Assembly: GCA_017616445.1 (NCBI GenBank) | Contig: JAFZYE010000027.1 | Coordinates: 1 to 56,022, forward strand | Length of the DNA: 56,022 nucleotides | Direction of reading: 5' to 3' | Origin: Bacteroidaceae bacterium | GTDB taxonomy: Bacteria > Bacteroidota > Bacteroidia > Bacteroidales > Bacteroidaceae | Shown: positions 1 through 10,322 of the stretch, piece by piece | How positions within the stretch are numbered: the stretch's first letter is position 1 | How the letters are laid out: every line of letters begins with the position of its first letter | The notes under the pieces: generated by a model | What the model was told of the DNA's origin: nothing | Databases searched by the model: none | What the model saw: only the letters and a program-made list of their open reading frames with translations | Translations under genes and position numbers: made by a program

Positions 1-3000
1 ACAATGCCACGGTTACTCGCAGCATCTGGAACGACGATGAGCACCATGTGGACTTCTCGTTCAACTTCAGTGGTCCAGAATACGATAACGACAACCGTTT
101 CATCATCCGTTCGGCTGCCGACTGGGAGCGTTTTGCCGCTATGGTGAAAGGTAGCGGACGGAATAATCTCAATGCCATCCTTGGCGCCGACATCTACCTC
201 GACGAGAGTCAGACCATGGTAGGAACCTCGGACAATCCCTACAGAGGCACCTTCGATGGCAATGGCCACACGCTGACCGTCAATTACAAGAGTACACAAG
301 AATATACGGCTCCCTTCCGCTATGCTCAAAGAGCAAAGTTCAAAAACCTAAGAGTTGCCGGTACTATCAGTTCGAGCGCGAAATTCTGTGGCGGTATAGT
401 AGGTGTAGCAGGCGCCGATTTGTATTCTGAATATGATATTGAGTTCCACAACTGTCAATCTTCTGTTACCCTTGAAAGTTCTGTCGATGGCAATGCCACC
501 AATGGTGGTTTTGTTGCCCACGTGATTAATAAAGGCTCTATATCTTTTGATAATTGCCTCTTTGATGGCAGCTTTACGGGCGACTACTGCCACAGCAATG
601 GTGGATTCGTTGGTTGGATAGATGAGGCAATTAACAACCCACGTTTTAAAAATTGTTACTTCAACCCTACGCAGATTAGCACCAAGCAGGCTAACTGTCG
701 GACCTTTGCCCGCTATAATACGGATAAGATTGAGTTGGATTTAATCAATTGCTACTATTCCGAGCTCTACGACGGCAGTGAGACGACGACTATCGATGGC
801 AAGGAGTTCTTTATCATCTGTAATGCTGTCGATTGGATAGCCTTCAAAAACAAAGTGGAGGCAAGCAACGGCGATGTCAACGCCATCTTGAATGCCGACA
901 TCACCATCACTGAGTCAATAGGCACGGAAGCACACCCCTATTCCGGCCTCTTCAATGGCAATGGTCACACCATCAATTGCAATATCGATGCTTCTAAGGG
1001 AGGCGCACCTGCCCCGTTCGCCTACGCTGGCTCAGCGACGATCCACGATCTTCATATCGCGGGTTCTATTCGTGGTGATAATCCGGCAGGTTTGGTGAAG
1101 TCTGTTCGTACTTCGGGAAATTTCAATGTGATACATGTCCGCGTATCTGCCAACATTACTGATACTTCCAAAAACTGCAAAGCCTCCGGGTTTATCCAGA
1201 ATGCAGGAAGTTCCAATGCTCACATGTCCAACTGCCTGTTTGACGGTACCATTACAGCCTCCAATTCGAATGACTCCTACGCCGCTCCCTTCATTTGTTA
1301 TTCCGACGCGACTACGGCTGACAATTGGACTATATACCGTTGCTATGAGAATGGTGCCTATAACAATATTTCGAACCTCCAAATGGCCTTCTACGTTTTC
1401 TATATTGTAGGGAGTATGACTGCGATCCAGCCCTATGCGTGTGACAACACGAACTATAGCACGCATGACTGGTCGACAGTGAACAGCAACAACCGCAATG
1501 CCGGTAAATTGTCGAACCAAACGCTGATAACGAAGTTAGGTGGTAATTGGACTGAGGAAGGCGGCATGGTGGTTCCGAAGATGGAAGCCAAGTCCATTGG
1601 TCAGGGAATATTTACATATAAGCTTACCGATGCCGACCTGCTCTCGAAGTTAGGCGACAAGTGGCAGATAGCAGGCAGCACCCTTGTACCCCAATTCGAA
1701 CGTACCGAGGGTAGCCTCTACGGTAGCACTGTCTGGGACAAGCGTGCCAAGATGCAGTTGCGCATCAACATGCACGGTGAGAAGGGCGTGGAAAGCAAAA
1801 TCGTGGACTTGTCAGACAACAAGGAAGCCCTGGAGAAGCATCAGTTTAGGCAGGAGCTGACGCGCAAGTGCGTGGACTACTCCTTCGACCTGTTGATTAT
1901 TCGCGCCAAGTCACCTCTGAAGATTGCGGGCTTTGAGAAGGATACAGCCGTCTATGCTGTCAGCAAGACAGAGACTGGCGACCTGGCTAACTACCGTTTC
2001 CAGAACGGCAACCGCATCACCAAGCTCGAAGCCGCGAAGAAGCAGAGCAGCGTGGAGCTGAAATGGGCGACGACCGGTGGCGATCACGACTTCTTCCGTG
2101 TGCTGCGCCGTAAACATACCGACAATTCCAATGCCGCTTGGACCGATACCATCGCCACCAACCTGGATTTGCTGTCCTACGAGGACAAGACCGTGCTCGT
2201 GCAGCAGGTGTACGACTACCGCGTGGAGAGCGTCTATCAGTGTGAGGGCACCAACATCGAGAGCATGACCTGCACGGGTGCCTGTGAGACCACAGGTATG
2301 ATTGAAGGTTACCTGCGACTGGCCGACGGCACAGCCCTTGCAGGAGACACCGTCTATTGTGAGCCTGTGAAAGGTGTAACGATACCTGGAGCCGATGCTT
2401 ACTATAAGACTATATCCGACGACACGGGTTACTATGTGTTCCGCGGACTGCCCTTCCAGGTTGATGCGAACGGCAACACCAACGGCAACTACCGTGTATG
2501 GGTTGCCACGCCGGGCGACCGAGGCTCCTATACCAGTCCCAACGGACAGGCCGATGGCATAGTCAACTTCGGACAGAATTCCAACTGGTCGAAGGACTTC
2601 AATTTCTACATGGACACCTACTATGTGCTGTCAGGCAATGTGTACTACCGCGACACCTCGATGCCTGTGTCTGGTGCATCGTTCAAGCTCGACGGAGAGT
2701 TGATTCACGATGCCAGCCAGCATCTCATCACGACCGACACGCAGGGTGCCTTCACCCTGAGCATACCCAAGGGTAAGCACAAGGTGCAGGTGGTGAAGAA
2801 AGGTCACAAGTTTGCCAACGACGGTTTCTTGGAGAACCATGATGCCACAGATCCGGAGCAGCGCTTTGACTACAATTTCAATACGAATGTAGCAGGCGTG
2901 TGCTTCTGGGACTCTACCACCGTCATGCTGCGCGGTCGCGTGGTGGGTGGCGACGTGCAGGGCAGCAAGCCCTTGGGCAAGAGCCTGTCAAAGAACAACC

Positions 3001-6000
3001 TGGGCGACTCTATCAAGATTGTGATGCAGCTGGAGGGCGACAACGTCTCTTACCTCATCCGCAAGCAGGATGACGAGACGGTGAAGAGTGCCTCTTACAA
3101 GAATGTCTTCGGTGCTGGCGAAGGGGACACGACACGAGTGGATGTCACCCGCCACATGCTGACCATCCGTCCCGACGCAAAGACGGGCGAATACCAGGTG
3201 ATGCTTCACCCTGCCAAGTACAAGGTGATAGAAGTGTCGGGCGAAGGCTATGCCTCCTTGTTCCAGCAAGGCAAGGTAGGCGAGACCGTTGACCTGTCGT
3301 TCAACGTCATGGGCGACACCTGCGAGTACAGCCGCATCTATCATGCCGCGCCCACGGTGGAAGTCACCCAGTATAATGCAGGCGGCGAGAAATACTTTGG
3401 TGTGAAGAAGCTGACAGCCAGCGACAATATCGGCAACAAGGCAGAGATGACCATCTGGTACCAGCAGAAGAACAAGGAGGACGCCACAAGAATGGACGAC
3501 ATCTATGCCTTCGACTATCCGGTCTTCATGGCTGGCTCACCCTACGGATGGATTTTGCAGGCCTGTGAGAAATATTATTGGAACAACAAGATAAACGGCG
3601 AGGCGGACATCGTGAACCTCAGTGGCGGTAAGGTCAAGATTCAGAATGCGCTGACCACCGACTCGAAGACGGCACAATGGGAGTGCGACCTCGACGAGCA
3701 GGGTGGTGCGTCCTATATCTTCACGCCCGACAACACCACCTTCACCATGGAGGGTGACCATGCGCTGAAGAGCGTCAGCATCACGCTGGAGTACGACAAC
3801 TCGTTCTTCGACATCAAGCCCTTCAACGGCAAGATTCTGCAAGGCTATGTGATGGCTACCAGAGCCAAGTCACAGGGCCGTAAGGCAGTCGTGGCAGGAA
3901 TACCCCAACTCTTCGACATCCTGCGCGACCCGCCAGGCGGCGGCAGTTCTGCCTACATTGAGGCCGGCACCAAGCTGAGCTATGGCTACAATTGGGAGTT
4001 AGGTGCCACATTGGGATTTTCCCTTAAATCGAAGACGGGTAAGGCTGCTACCATCTATAATGGTGTGATTGCTGCGCCTCAAGGACAAGGAAGCACTGCA
4101 GGAACGATACAGACCAGCAACGTTGAGAATGGTCTTAACCTTAAACTTGAGACCAACTTCAACATGACGTGGTCCTATAACTACAATATGGACGTCACCG
4201 AGCGCATCCAGACATCGAGCGGCAAGAAGTGGGTTGGCGGCAAGGCCGACATCTTCATCGGTACGACGGAGAATGTGGTCTTCGAAGACGCCATGGCCGT
4301 GCGCGTCATTCCCGACAGCATGTACCAGATTGTGAAGCAGCATGGCGGCGGTACGTTCGAGATGACTGACAAGGACGGCAACACGGGTAAGATAAAGGTG
4401 CCCGACGGTACGACCAAGGTGCTGGCTACGGGAACCGACATCACTGGCAAGCCTGTCTATCTGGTGCGCGACGAGGTGATGCAGGTCTATCCAGCGGTGA
4501 AGTCCACCTTCATCCATACCCAGCACTACATTGAGAACGAGCTGCTGCCCGACCTGATGAAGATTCGCAACTCGCTGCTGCTGCCCAAGGGCACTGCCGA
4601 CAGCTATGCCCAGGCGCTTGCCAACCAGCGTGGCTATACGACTTACGTCAGCACGGTGGATGCCAACGATGAGAACTATGGTTTGAAGGGCTTTTACACA
4701 CCTTTCTATCCTGAGGGACAAACCATGAAAAACGACAGCATCAGCGCCCTCAACCAGGAGATGTATGCCTGGATTAGCATGCTGGCCAAGAACGAGCAGG
4801 AAAAGCTCAGCGTTCTGGATAGAAATCTGGTGAAGCGCTACGACTTTGACGGTGCTGCCAATATCCAGTACAGCGAGAACTTCAGCACTGTCACGAATGG
4901 CTCACGCTATTTACGCTACCCACTATTGTCTGGCTTTGGAAACCTTGGCGTTTTAGGTGGAGTCTTCGAACCGCTGATGAAGACTATAGAGGCTGCGATG
5001 ACAAGTGGTAAAGCTTCCGTATCAACGATTGAAGGAGGCAACTATAAGATTAATGATGATGAAAAGGGCGTGACACGAACAAGTGTATATATTAAATTCG
5101 GAGAAGCTAGCACTGAGATTTCCTTCCTGCCTATCATTGCGGTCAACTTCAACGACAAGTTCACGACCTCTGAGACTTACTCCAAGAAGACGGGCTTCAC
5201 GCTGTCGGCATCAAGCAAGTCGAGCCTGATGGTGGATGTCTATCGTACGGAGACGCAATACACATATAACAAAGACCAAAACCAGTTCTACCAGTTGACT
5301 GAAGATGTGCTCGACGACGTGCGCAACGGACGTCTGGGCAGCACAGGTGGCTTGAGCTGGGTACAGGATACGACGGCAGTCTATTCTAACTTTGTATTCC
5401 GCACCCGTGCCGGTGTGACCTGCGAACCGTACGAGGGTGAACGCGTGACGAAGTGGTATCAGCCCGGTACCGTACTGGATGCCGCCACCATCCCTGCCGA
5501 CAAGCCCCGCATTTGGATTGACGAGCCGGTGGTGAGCAACGTGCCGTTCGACGAGCCAGCCCGCTTCACGCTGCACATGGCTAACGAGAGCGACTATCCG
5601 GAGCGAGCTTCGCTCATCTTCAACTACTACCTGCTGGGGAGCAGCAACCCCAATGGTGCCAAGGTGCTGATAGACGGTACCCCGATGAACTCGCAGGGTG
5701 TGAACCTCATTATGTACCCCTGTCGCGACAAAAATAACGAGGTGTCGGTATTCACCAAACAGATTGAGGTATGGGCAGGCAAGGAGTTCGACTATAACGA
5801 CCTGACGCTGTGTCTGTACGATCCTGAAGATGCCAGCCGCGTATTCGAATGCAAGTTCTCGGCACACTTCGTGCCCACGGCAGGTAAGGTGAATGTGAGC
5901 TCGCCCAGCTATAACTGGGTGATGAACACCGATAGTCCGTACGACGGCAAGCAAGAGTCATGGTACATGCCCGTACGCATCGACGGCTTCGACACCAACT

Positions 6001-9000
6001 ATCGCGGCTTCGACCACATCGAGTTGCAGTATAAGCTGACGACGCAGGGCGACAAGGACTGGGTGAACGTCTGCTCGTACTATAACGACAAGGAACTGAT
6101 GGCTAAGTCCAGCGGTGTCACCGACACCATACCGAGTGATGGCATCATCGTGGCAAGGTTCTATGGTGAGACCAATCCTCGCGAAATCGAACAGCGCTAC
6201 GACCTGAGGGCAGTGAGCTACTGTCGTCACGGCAACGGATTCCTGACAGGCAGCTCGCCAATCCTGACGGGTATTAAGGACACCCGCAGGCCTGTAGCCT
6301 TCGGAACGCCAGAACCAACCAACGGCATCTTGGGTATCGGCGACGACATCAAGATCAAGTTCTCTGAACCGATTGCCGGCAACTATCTGAGTGAAATCAA
6401 CAACTTCGAGGTATTAGGCACGCGGTTGAGCGACGACATCACGACATCAACTGCGCTGAGCTTCGACGGCAATGCGGTGGCAAGCACGCAGGGCGAACGC
6501 AACCTGAAGGGCAAGAGCTTCACCGTAGATATCATGCTGAACCCTGCCGCCGACCAGCGCGAGATGACGGTCTTCACGCATGGTGATGACGCGAAGAACA
6601 TGCGCTTCGGACTGACTGCCGACCGCAAGCTCTCGGCTACCATCAACGGCGAGACCGTGGAATCAGACGCCACCGTGTCATTTAATAATATGCTGCATCA
6701 GGTGGCATACGTGCTTGACCAGAGTGGTGAGAATACAACCGTGAAGTTCTTCGACGGCAGCATGCCTATCGGCAGCAAGCAGCTGAGCAAACGATATGAA
6801 GGCGCTTCATCGGGTCTTGTATTAGGTACGGACTTAGACTATACCCGCGATATTCTGTATAAGGGTGAGATGCTGGAGTTCCGCCTGTGGAACCGCGCCA
6901 TGACGGGCGGCGAACTCTCCAGCTACAGTCAGAAGAAACTGACGGGCTACGAGACTGGTCTGCTGGATTACTATCCGCTGAATGAAGGCGATGGCAACTG
7001 GGGCTACGACAAGGCTCCGGGCAGCATGGACCTCATGTTGGTAGGCACCAGCTGGAAGCGACCTGCCGGCATTGCGATGGAAATCAAGGGCGACAAGGGT
7101 CTGCGCCTGAAACCCGAGAAGTTCACCAGAACCAAGGATCACGATTACACGCTGACTTTCTGGTTCCGCACCAACGACGGGAACGCTACACTGCTGTCTA
7201 ACGGTGAGGCCAAATACGGTCAGGCCGACCAGCTCAATATCGGTATAAAAGACAGTACACTCTATGTGCGTTCGCAGGGCTTCGAGAGGAAAATATCGAC
7301 CTTCGTATCAGAAGGCAGCTGGCACCACTTCGCCATGACGGTATCCCGCTCGCAGAACGTCAGCAACGTGTATGTGGACAAGACACTCGTGGAGTCATTC
7401 CCTGCTGACAGCATAGGCGGTATCGTGGGTGACCACATTGCCCTGGGTGCCACTTATGTGGACAAGAACACGCCAACGAACGTGATGAAGGGACACATCG
7501 ACGAGGTGGGTATGTATGAGAGCGTGCTGCCACTGAACCTCATCAAGGAGTTCTCGAACCACACGCCAATCGCTACGATGACTGCCCTGAAGGCTTATCT
7601 GGACTTCGGACGCTCGGAGAAGATGGATGACAATACGCAGCATCTGGAGCCTACGGGCATCAGCATGAAACGCTATACTGACTCGCAAGGTATTCTTTTG
7701 GCACGACGCGACACACTGGTGGCTGACGAAGAAGTCAAGGCATTGGCTGCACGCGACTTCTATGCACCGATGGTAGGCAATGCCCAACTGGATAACCTGA
7801 GATACAGCTATGTGGCTAACGACAACGAGTTGTATATGAATGTCAATGAACCTGACTACATGGTGGAGAAGACCAACATCTACGTCACCGTGAAGGAGGT
7901 GCCCGACCTGCAGGGCAACCTGATGGCATCGCCCGTCACGCTGAACCTCTTCGTGTATCGCAACCCGCTGCGCTGGGATGTGAAGCGAATAGAGAAGGAT
8001 GTCTATTATGGCAACGGACTGACCTTCGAGGCGACCGTCAGGAACCTGAGCGGCGTGAAGCAAAACTTCAGCCTGACTGACCTGCCACAGTGGATCTCGG
8101 CTTCGCAGACGCAGGGCGTGATCGACGCACTGGACGAGCAGAAGATTACCTTCACCGTCAGCAACTATATCAATATCGGTACGTATAACGAGCAGATAGC
8201 TCTGATTGGAGACAATACGATATCCGAACCACTGCCTATCACGTTGCGTGTACGCGGTGACGAACCCGCATGGGCTGTTAGAGACGACCTGAAACAGGCT
8301 AACCAGACGATGATGATGGTGGCTCGTGTGAAGATTGACGGTGTGGTGGCTAACTCGAACGAGGACATCCTGGCTGCGTTCGACGATAAACAGCAGGTTC
8401 TGGGTGTGGCTCATATTGAGGTCAACGACAATGCCAACGCCAACGAGGCACTGGCTTACCTGACCATCTATGGCTACAAGAATCCTAACGGCACAGGGCC
8501 CACGCTGAACTTCCGCTTCTTTGACGCTTCATCAGGCAATGTTTACAGCTTGATTCCAGCCGACAGCACAATCTATAGTTTCCAGCAGGATGCCATCATA
8601 GGTTCTGATGTTAACCCCGTAGTGCTGAAGAATAGCTACAACTCCGTGCAGACGCTGAAACTGAAGAGTGGATGGAACTGGGTGAGCTTCTACGTGATTC
8701 CAAAGAAGGATGCGACCCTCGGATCGTTCCTGAACGGTCTGTCGAAGTGGGAGGCTGGTGACAAGATCTTGGTTGTCAACGGCACGAAGACTGCGGAGTA
8801 CACATGCCGTGCTAACAGTGACAAGAATGGTAACGTCTATCTGAAGTGGGATAACGAGGATGAGCCGTTCACCGTCGATCCAAGACAGATGTACAGCATC
8901 TACTCGAAGAGCGACAAGACCGTCTATCTGGAGGGTGAGTTTGCTCGCCGCTACATCACTGTCCATAAAAACTGGAACCGCGTGGGCTATAACTCAACGA

Positions 9001-9671
9001 TCAACCTGCCTATCTCTCAGGCATTGGCTGACTATCTGGAGCAGGCTCAGGTGGGCGACGTGGTGAAGTCGCAGGACGGATTTGCCATCGCCAGCCAGAC
9101 TGCCACAGGACTGGTTTGGAAAGGCAACTTGCAATATCTGGAGGCCGGCAAGGGCTACATGATCAAGCGGCAGGCCGACAGCGAAGTTCAGTTCCTGTAT
9201 CCTCTGTACGTCTTTGACTCACGCTACAGCAACACCAGTGAAAGTAACGCACCAAGGCGCGTCGTAAGAACAGCGACGACCATGAACATCGTGGCTGCTG
9301 TGGAGGGCGTCGAGACGGAAGCTGGCGACAAGCTGGTGGTTTATGGCGGTGCCGAGCGTCTGGCAGAGGCTGTTGCTGATGAAGAACAGAACTACTACCT
9401 GAACATTGGCAGCGACGAGATGGAAAGCGGAAACCTGAGTTTCGTGATTGAACGTGATGGTGAGACCATCGCCATGACGGGCAGCTCCATCAGCTATGCA
9501 CCCAACAAGGTGATTGGTACGCCTGACGAGCCGACCGCCATCAACTTCACTGCCATCGACCAGATGCCGAACGACGGCAAGTGGTACACGGTGAGCGGTA
9601 TCCTGATTGGCAAGAAGCCATCGCAGAGCGGTGTCTATATCTACAACGGTAAGGCAGTCGTGGTTAAGTAA
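1..9671 (+). CDS. Giant multidomain T9SS-type surface protein, 5'-truncated by the window edge
   Basis: The reading frame is open from base 3, so the N terminus and signal peptide lie outside the window; no start is seen. About 3,220 residues remain. Counting from the GTG at 48, residues 1-530 contain two related blocks, each with a W..F..(M/K)V segment, a nAIL.ADI strand and a G(D/N)GNGHT motif, which resembles GLUG-type beta-helix repeats. An FN3-like stretch follows (about 655-740), then two carboxypeptidase-regulatory-like modules (about 750-930), two LamG/concanavalin-like modules (about 2150-2300 and 2350-2500) and a BACON-like segment (about 2640-2737). A further module (about 2739-2860) resembles the lipoprotein encoded just downstream. 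The last ~60 residues (WYTVSG..., GVYIYNGKAVVVK) look like a T9SS type A sorting domain. Likely an exported adhesin or glycan-binding protein; the role is inferred. It starts the run of genes that continues to 12070. Confidence 0.85.
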   Translation, partial: NATVTRSIWNDDEHHVDFSFNFSGPEYDNDNRFIIRSAADWERFAAMVKGSGRNNLNAILGADIYLDESQTMVGTSDNPYRGTFDGNGHTLTVNYKSTQEYTAPFRYAQRAKFKNLRVAGTISSSAKFCGGIVGVAGADLYSEYDIEFHNCQSSVTLESSVDGNATNGGFVAHVINKGSISFDNCLFDGSFTGDYCHSNGGFVGWIDEAINNPRFKNCYFNPTQISTKQANCRTFARYNTDKIELDLINCYYSELYDGSETTTIDGKEFFIICNAVDWIAFKNKVEASNGDVNAILNADITITESIGTEAHPYSGLFNGNGHTINCNIDASKGGAPAPFAYAGSATIHDLHIAGSIRGDNPAGLVKSVRTSGNFNVIHVRVSANITDTSKNCKASGFIQNAGSSNAHMSNCLFDGTITASNSNDSYAAPFICYSDATTADNWTIYRCYENGAYNNISNLQMAFYVFYIVGSMTAIQPYACDNTNYSTHDWSTVNSNNRNAGKLSNQTLITKLGGNWTEEGGMVVPKMEAKSIGQGIFTYKLTDADLLSKLGDKWQIAGSTLVPQFERTEGSLYGSTVWDKRAKMQLRINMHGEKGVESKIVDLSDNKEALEKHQFRQELTRKCVDYSFDLLIIRAKSPLKIAGFEKDTAVYAVSKTETGDLANYRFQNGNRITKLEAAKKQSSVELKWATTGGDHDFFRVLRRKHTDNSNAAWTDTIATNLDLLSYEDKTVLVQQVYDYRVESVYQCEGTNIESMTCTGACETTGMIEGYLRLADGTALAGDTVYCEPVKGVTIPGADAYYKTISDDTGYYVFRGLPFQVDANGNTNGNYRVWVATPGDRGSYTSPNGQADGIVNFGQNSNWSKDFNFYMDTYYVLSGNVYYRDTSMPVSGASFKLDGELIHDASQHLITTDTQGAFTLSIPKGKHKVQVVKKGHKFANDGFLENHDATDPEQRFDYNFNTNVAGVCFWDSTTVMLRGRVVGGDVQGSKPLGKSLSKNNLGDSIKIVMQLEGDNVSYLIRKQDDETVKSASYKNVFGAGEGDTTRVDVTRHMLTIRPDAKTGEYQVMLHPAKYKVIEVSGEGYASLFQQGKVGETVDLSFNVMGDTCEYSRIYHAAPTVEVTQYNAGGEKYFGVKKLTASDNIGNKAEMTIWYQQKNKEDATRMDDIYAFDYPVFMAGSPYGWILQACEKYYWNNKINGEADIVNLSGGKVKIQNALTTDSKTAQWECDLDEQGGASYIFTPDNTTFTMEGDHALKSVSITLEYDNSFFDIKPFNGKILQGYVMATRAKSQGRKAVVAGIPQLFDILRDPPGGGSSAYIEAGTKLSYGYNWELGATLGFSLKSKTGKAATIYNGVIAAPQGQGSTAGTIQTSNVENGLNLKLETNFNMTWSYNYNMDVTERIQTSSGKKWVGGKADIFIGTTENVVFEDAMAVRVIPDSMYQIVKQHGGGTFEMTDKDGNTGKIKVPDGTTKVLATGTDITGKPVYLVRDEVMQVYPAVKSTFIHTQHYIENELLPDLMKIRNSLLLPKGTADSYAQALANQRGYTTYVSTVDANDENYGLKGFYTPFYPEGQTMKNDSISALNQEMYAWISMLAKNEQEKLSVLDRNLVKRYDFDGAANIQYSENFSTVTNGSRYLRYPLLSGFGNLGVLGGVFEPLMKTIEAAMTSGKASVSTIEGGNYKINDDEKGVTRTSVYIKFGEASTEISFLPIIAVNFNDKFTTSETYSKKTGFTLSASSKSSLMVDVYRTETQYTYNKDQNQFYQLTEDVLDDVRNGRLGSTGGLSWVQDTTAVYSNFVFRTRAGVTCEPYEGERVTKWYQPGTVLDAATIPADKPRIWIDEPVVSNVPFDEPARFTLHMANESDYPERASLIFNYYLLGSSNPNGAKVLIDGTPMNSQGVNLIMYPCRDKNNEVSVFTKQIEVWAGKEFDYNDLTLCLYDPEDASRVFECKFSAHFVPTAGKVNVSSPSYNWVMNTDSPYDGKQESWYMPVRIDGFDTNYRGFDHIELQYKLTTQGDKDWVNVCSYYNDKELMAKSSGVTDTIPSDGIIVARFYGETNPREIEQRYDLRAVSYCRHGNGFLTGSSPILTGIKDTRRPVAFGTPEPTNGILGIGDDIKIKFSEPIAGNYLSEINNFEVLGTRLSDDITTSTALSFDGNAVASTQGERNLKGKSFTVDIMLNPAADQREMTVFTHGDDAKNMRFGLTADRKLSATINGETVESDATVSFNNMLHQVAYVLDQSGENTTVKFFDGSMPIGSKQLSKRYEGASSGLVLGTDLDYTRDILYKGEMLEFRLWNRAMTGGELSSYSQKKLTGYETGLLDYYPLNEGDGNWGYDKAPGSMDLMLVGTSWKRPAGIAMEIKGDKGLRLKPEKFTRTKDHDYTLTFWFRTNDGNATLLSNGEAKYGQADQLNIGIKDSTLYVRSQGFERKISTFVSEGSWHHFAMTVSRSQNVSNVYVDKTLVESFPADSIGGIVGDHIALGATYVDKNTPTNVMKGHIDEVGMYESVLPLNLIKEFSNHTPIATMTALKAYLDFGRSEKMDDNTQHLEPTGISMKRYTDSQGILLARRDTLVADEEVKALAARDFYAPMVGNAQLDNLRYSYVANDNELYMNVNEPDYMVEKTNIYVTVKEVPDLQGNLMASPVTLNLFVYRNPLRWDVKRIEKDVYYGNGLTFEATVRNLSGVKQNFSLTDLPQWISASQTQGVIDALDEQKITFTVSNYINIGTYNEQIALIGDNTISEPLPITLRVRGDEPAWAVRDDLKQANQTMMMVARVKIDGVVANSNEDILAAFDDKQQVLGVAHIEVNDNANANEALAYLTIYGYKNPNGTGPTLNFRFFDASSGNVYSLIPADSTIYSFQQDAIIGSDVNPVVLKNSYNSVQTLKLKSGWNWVSFYVIPKKDATLGSFLNGLSKWEAGDKILVVNGTKTAEYTCRANSDKNGNVYLKWDNEDEPFTVDPRQMYSIYSKSDKTVYLEGEFARRYITVHKNWNRVGYNSTINLPISQALADYLEQAQVGDVVKSQDGFAIASQTATGLVWKGNLQYLEAGKGYMIKRQADSEVQFLYPLYVFDSRYSNTSESNAPRRVVRTATTMNIVAAVEGVETEAGDKLVVYGGAERLAEAVADEEQNYYLNIGSDEMESGNLSFVIERDGETIAMTGSSISYAPNKVIGTPDEPTAINFTAIDQMPNDGKWYTVSGILIGKKPSQSGVYIYNGKAVVVK

Positions 9672-9704
9672 TTGAGAATTGATAATTGATAATAATAGAT
9701 GATA

Positions 9705-10169
9705 ATGAAAAAGAGTATATTAGCATTAGCAGCCCTCGCCATCGTGGCGTGGGGCTGCTCCTCGGACGACAACGATTCGAACAACCCGCCTCAGCCCTCA
9801 GAGATTTCTGTGGGTACAGATGTCCGTCCCAACTGGCAGGCTCCTAACTACGACCTCTTCGAGCAAGTTATGAACGTGCAGGTGCAGCTGCAGGACACGC
9901 TGACTAAGTATGTGTCGGAGGCTGACTTGCTCTGTGCCACCATCGGAGGGGAAGTGCGTGCGGTGACAGCTCCTCGGCAAGTGGGAGATGGTTGGGTGGC
10001 TCCGCTGACGGTTGCCAGCAATGATGCGGGCGTAGCGGTGGAACTGTCGTACTACTGCGAACAACTGCATCGCATCTTCACCACTGCTTGGACGACGTTT
10101 GATGCCTCAGTGGCTCCGACAGGCACGGGTGGCATTTATCAACCTGAATTCGTTAAACCTAATAAGTGA
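9705..10169 (+). CDS. Small surface lipoprotein with a domain shared with the giant upstream protein
   Basis: About 154 aa. The start MKKSILAL at 9705 gives a clean lipoprotein signal ending in the lipobox AWGC (Cys18); an ATG two codons earlier (9699) is the alternative. The Cys is followed by SSDDND, an acidic stretch of the kind associated with surface export of lipoproteins in Bacteroidetes. The body (NWQAPNYDLFEQVM, then DLLCATIGGEVRAV, LSYYCEQLHRIF) follows the same pattern as residues about 2739-2860 of the upstream giant protein (PAW, then M, then DILAAFDDKQQVLGVA, LTIYGY). The two genes are 33 bp apart and probably co-transcribed. Function unknown; a cell-surface partner of the giant protein is a reasonable inference. 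Confidence 0.8.
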   Translation: MKKSILALAALAIVAWGCSSDDNDSNNPPQPSEISVGTDVRPNWQAPNYDLFEQVMNVQVQLQDTLTKYVSEADLLCATIGGEVRAVTAPRQVGDGWVAPLTVASNDAGVAVELSYYCEQLHRIFTTAWTTFDASVAPTGTGGIYQPEFVKPNK

Positions 10170-10171
10170 CT

Positions 10172-10312
10172 ATGAACAAGAAAGTTTATGAGAAACCGTC
10201 AATAAAGGTTATTGAATTGCTTAACAGGCAACAGATATTAACAGGTAGTGGCGTGGAAGCTTCGCGTAGTAATTATGGAGACGCAATAACACAAGAGTGG
10301 GATTCAGAATAA
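10172..10312 (+). CDS. 46-aa peptide upstream of a fimbrillin-like gene
   Basis: An ATG-started frame of 46 codons lies between two lipoprotein genes, with 2 bp after the previous stop and 10 bp before the next start. It begins MNKKVYEKPSIKVIELL, continues QQILTGSG and ends in an acidic, polar tail with a Trp (TQEWDSE). It has no signal peptide. From memory, short Bacteroidales ORFs with the pattern Y.KP.ikvi.L, then LL.gSG, then an acidic tail occur near fimbrillin-type genes; I cannot name a characterised family. The tight fit in the operon and the protein-like composition argue that it is real. It could be a leader peptide, a secreted peptide or a signalling peptide. Confidence 0.6.
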   Translation: MNKKVYEKPSIKVIELLNRQQILTGSGVEASRSNYGDAITQEWDSE

Positions 10313-10322
10313 GGAGAAAAAT

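Noticed and set aside
5211-5954. 247-codon minus-strand frame
   Set aside because: Antisense shadow within the giant gene, with no recognisable protein features.
7395-8414. 339-codon minus-strand frame inside the giant surface protein gene
   Set aside because: His- and Val-rich antisense shadow of a well-supported plus-strand coding region; no start signal or family motif.
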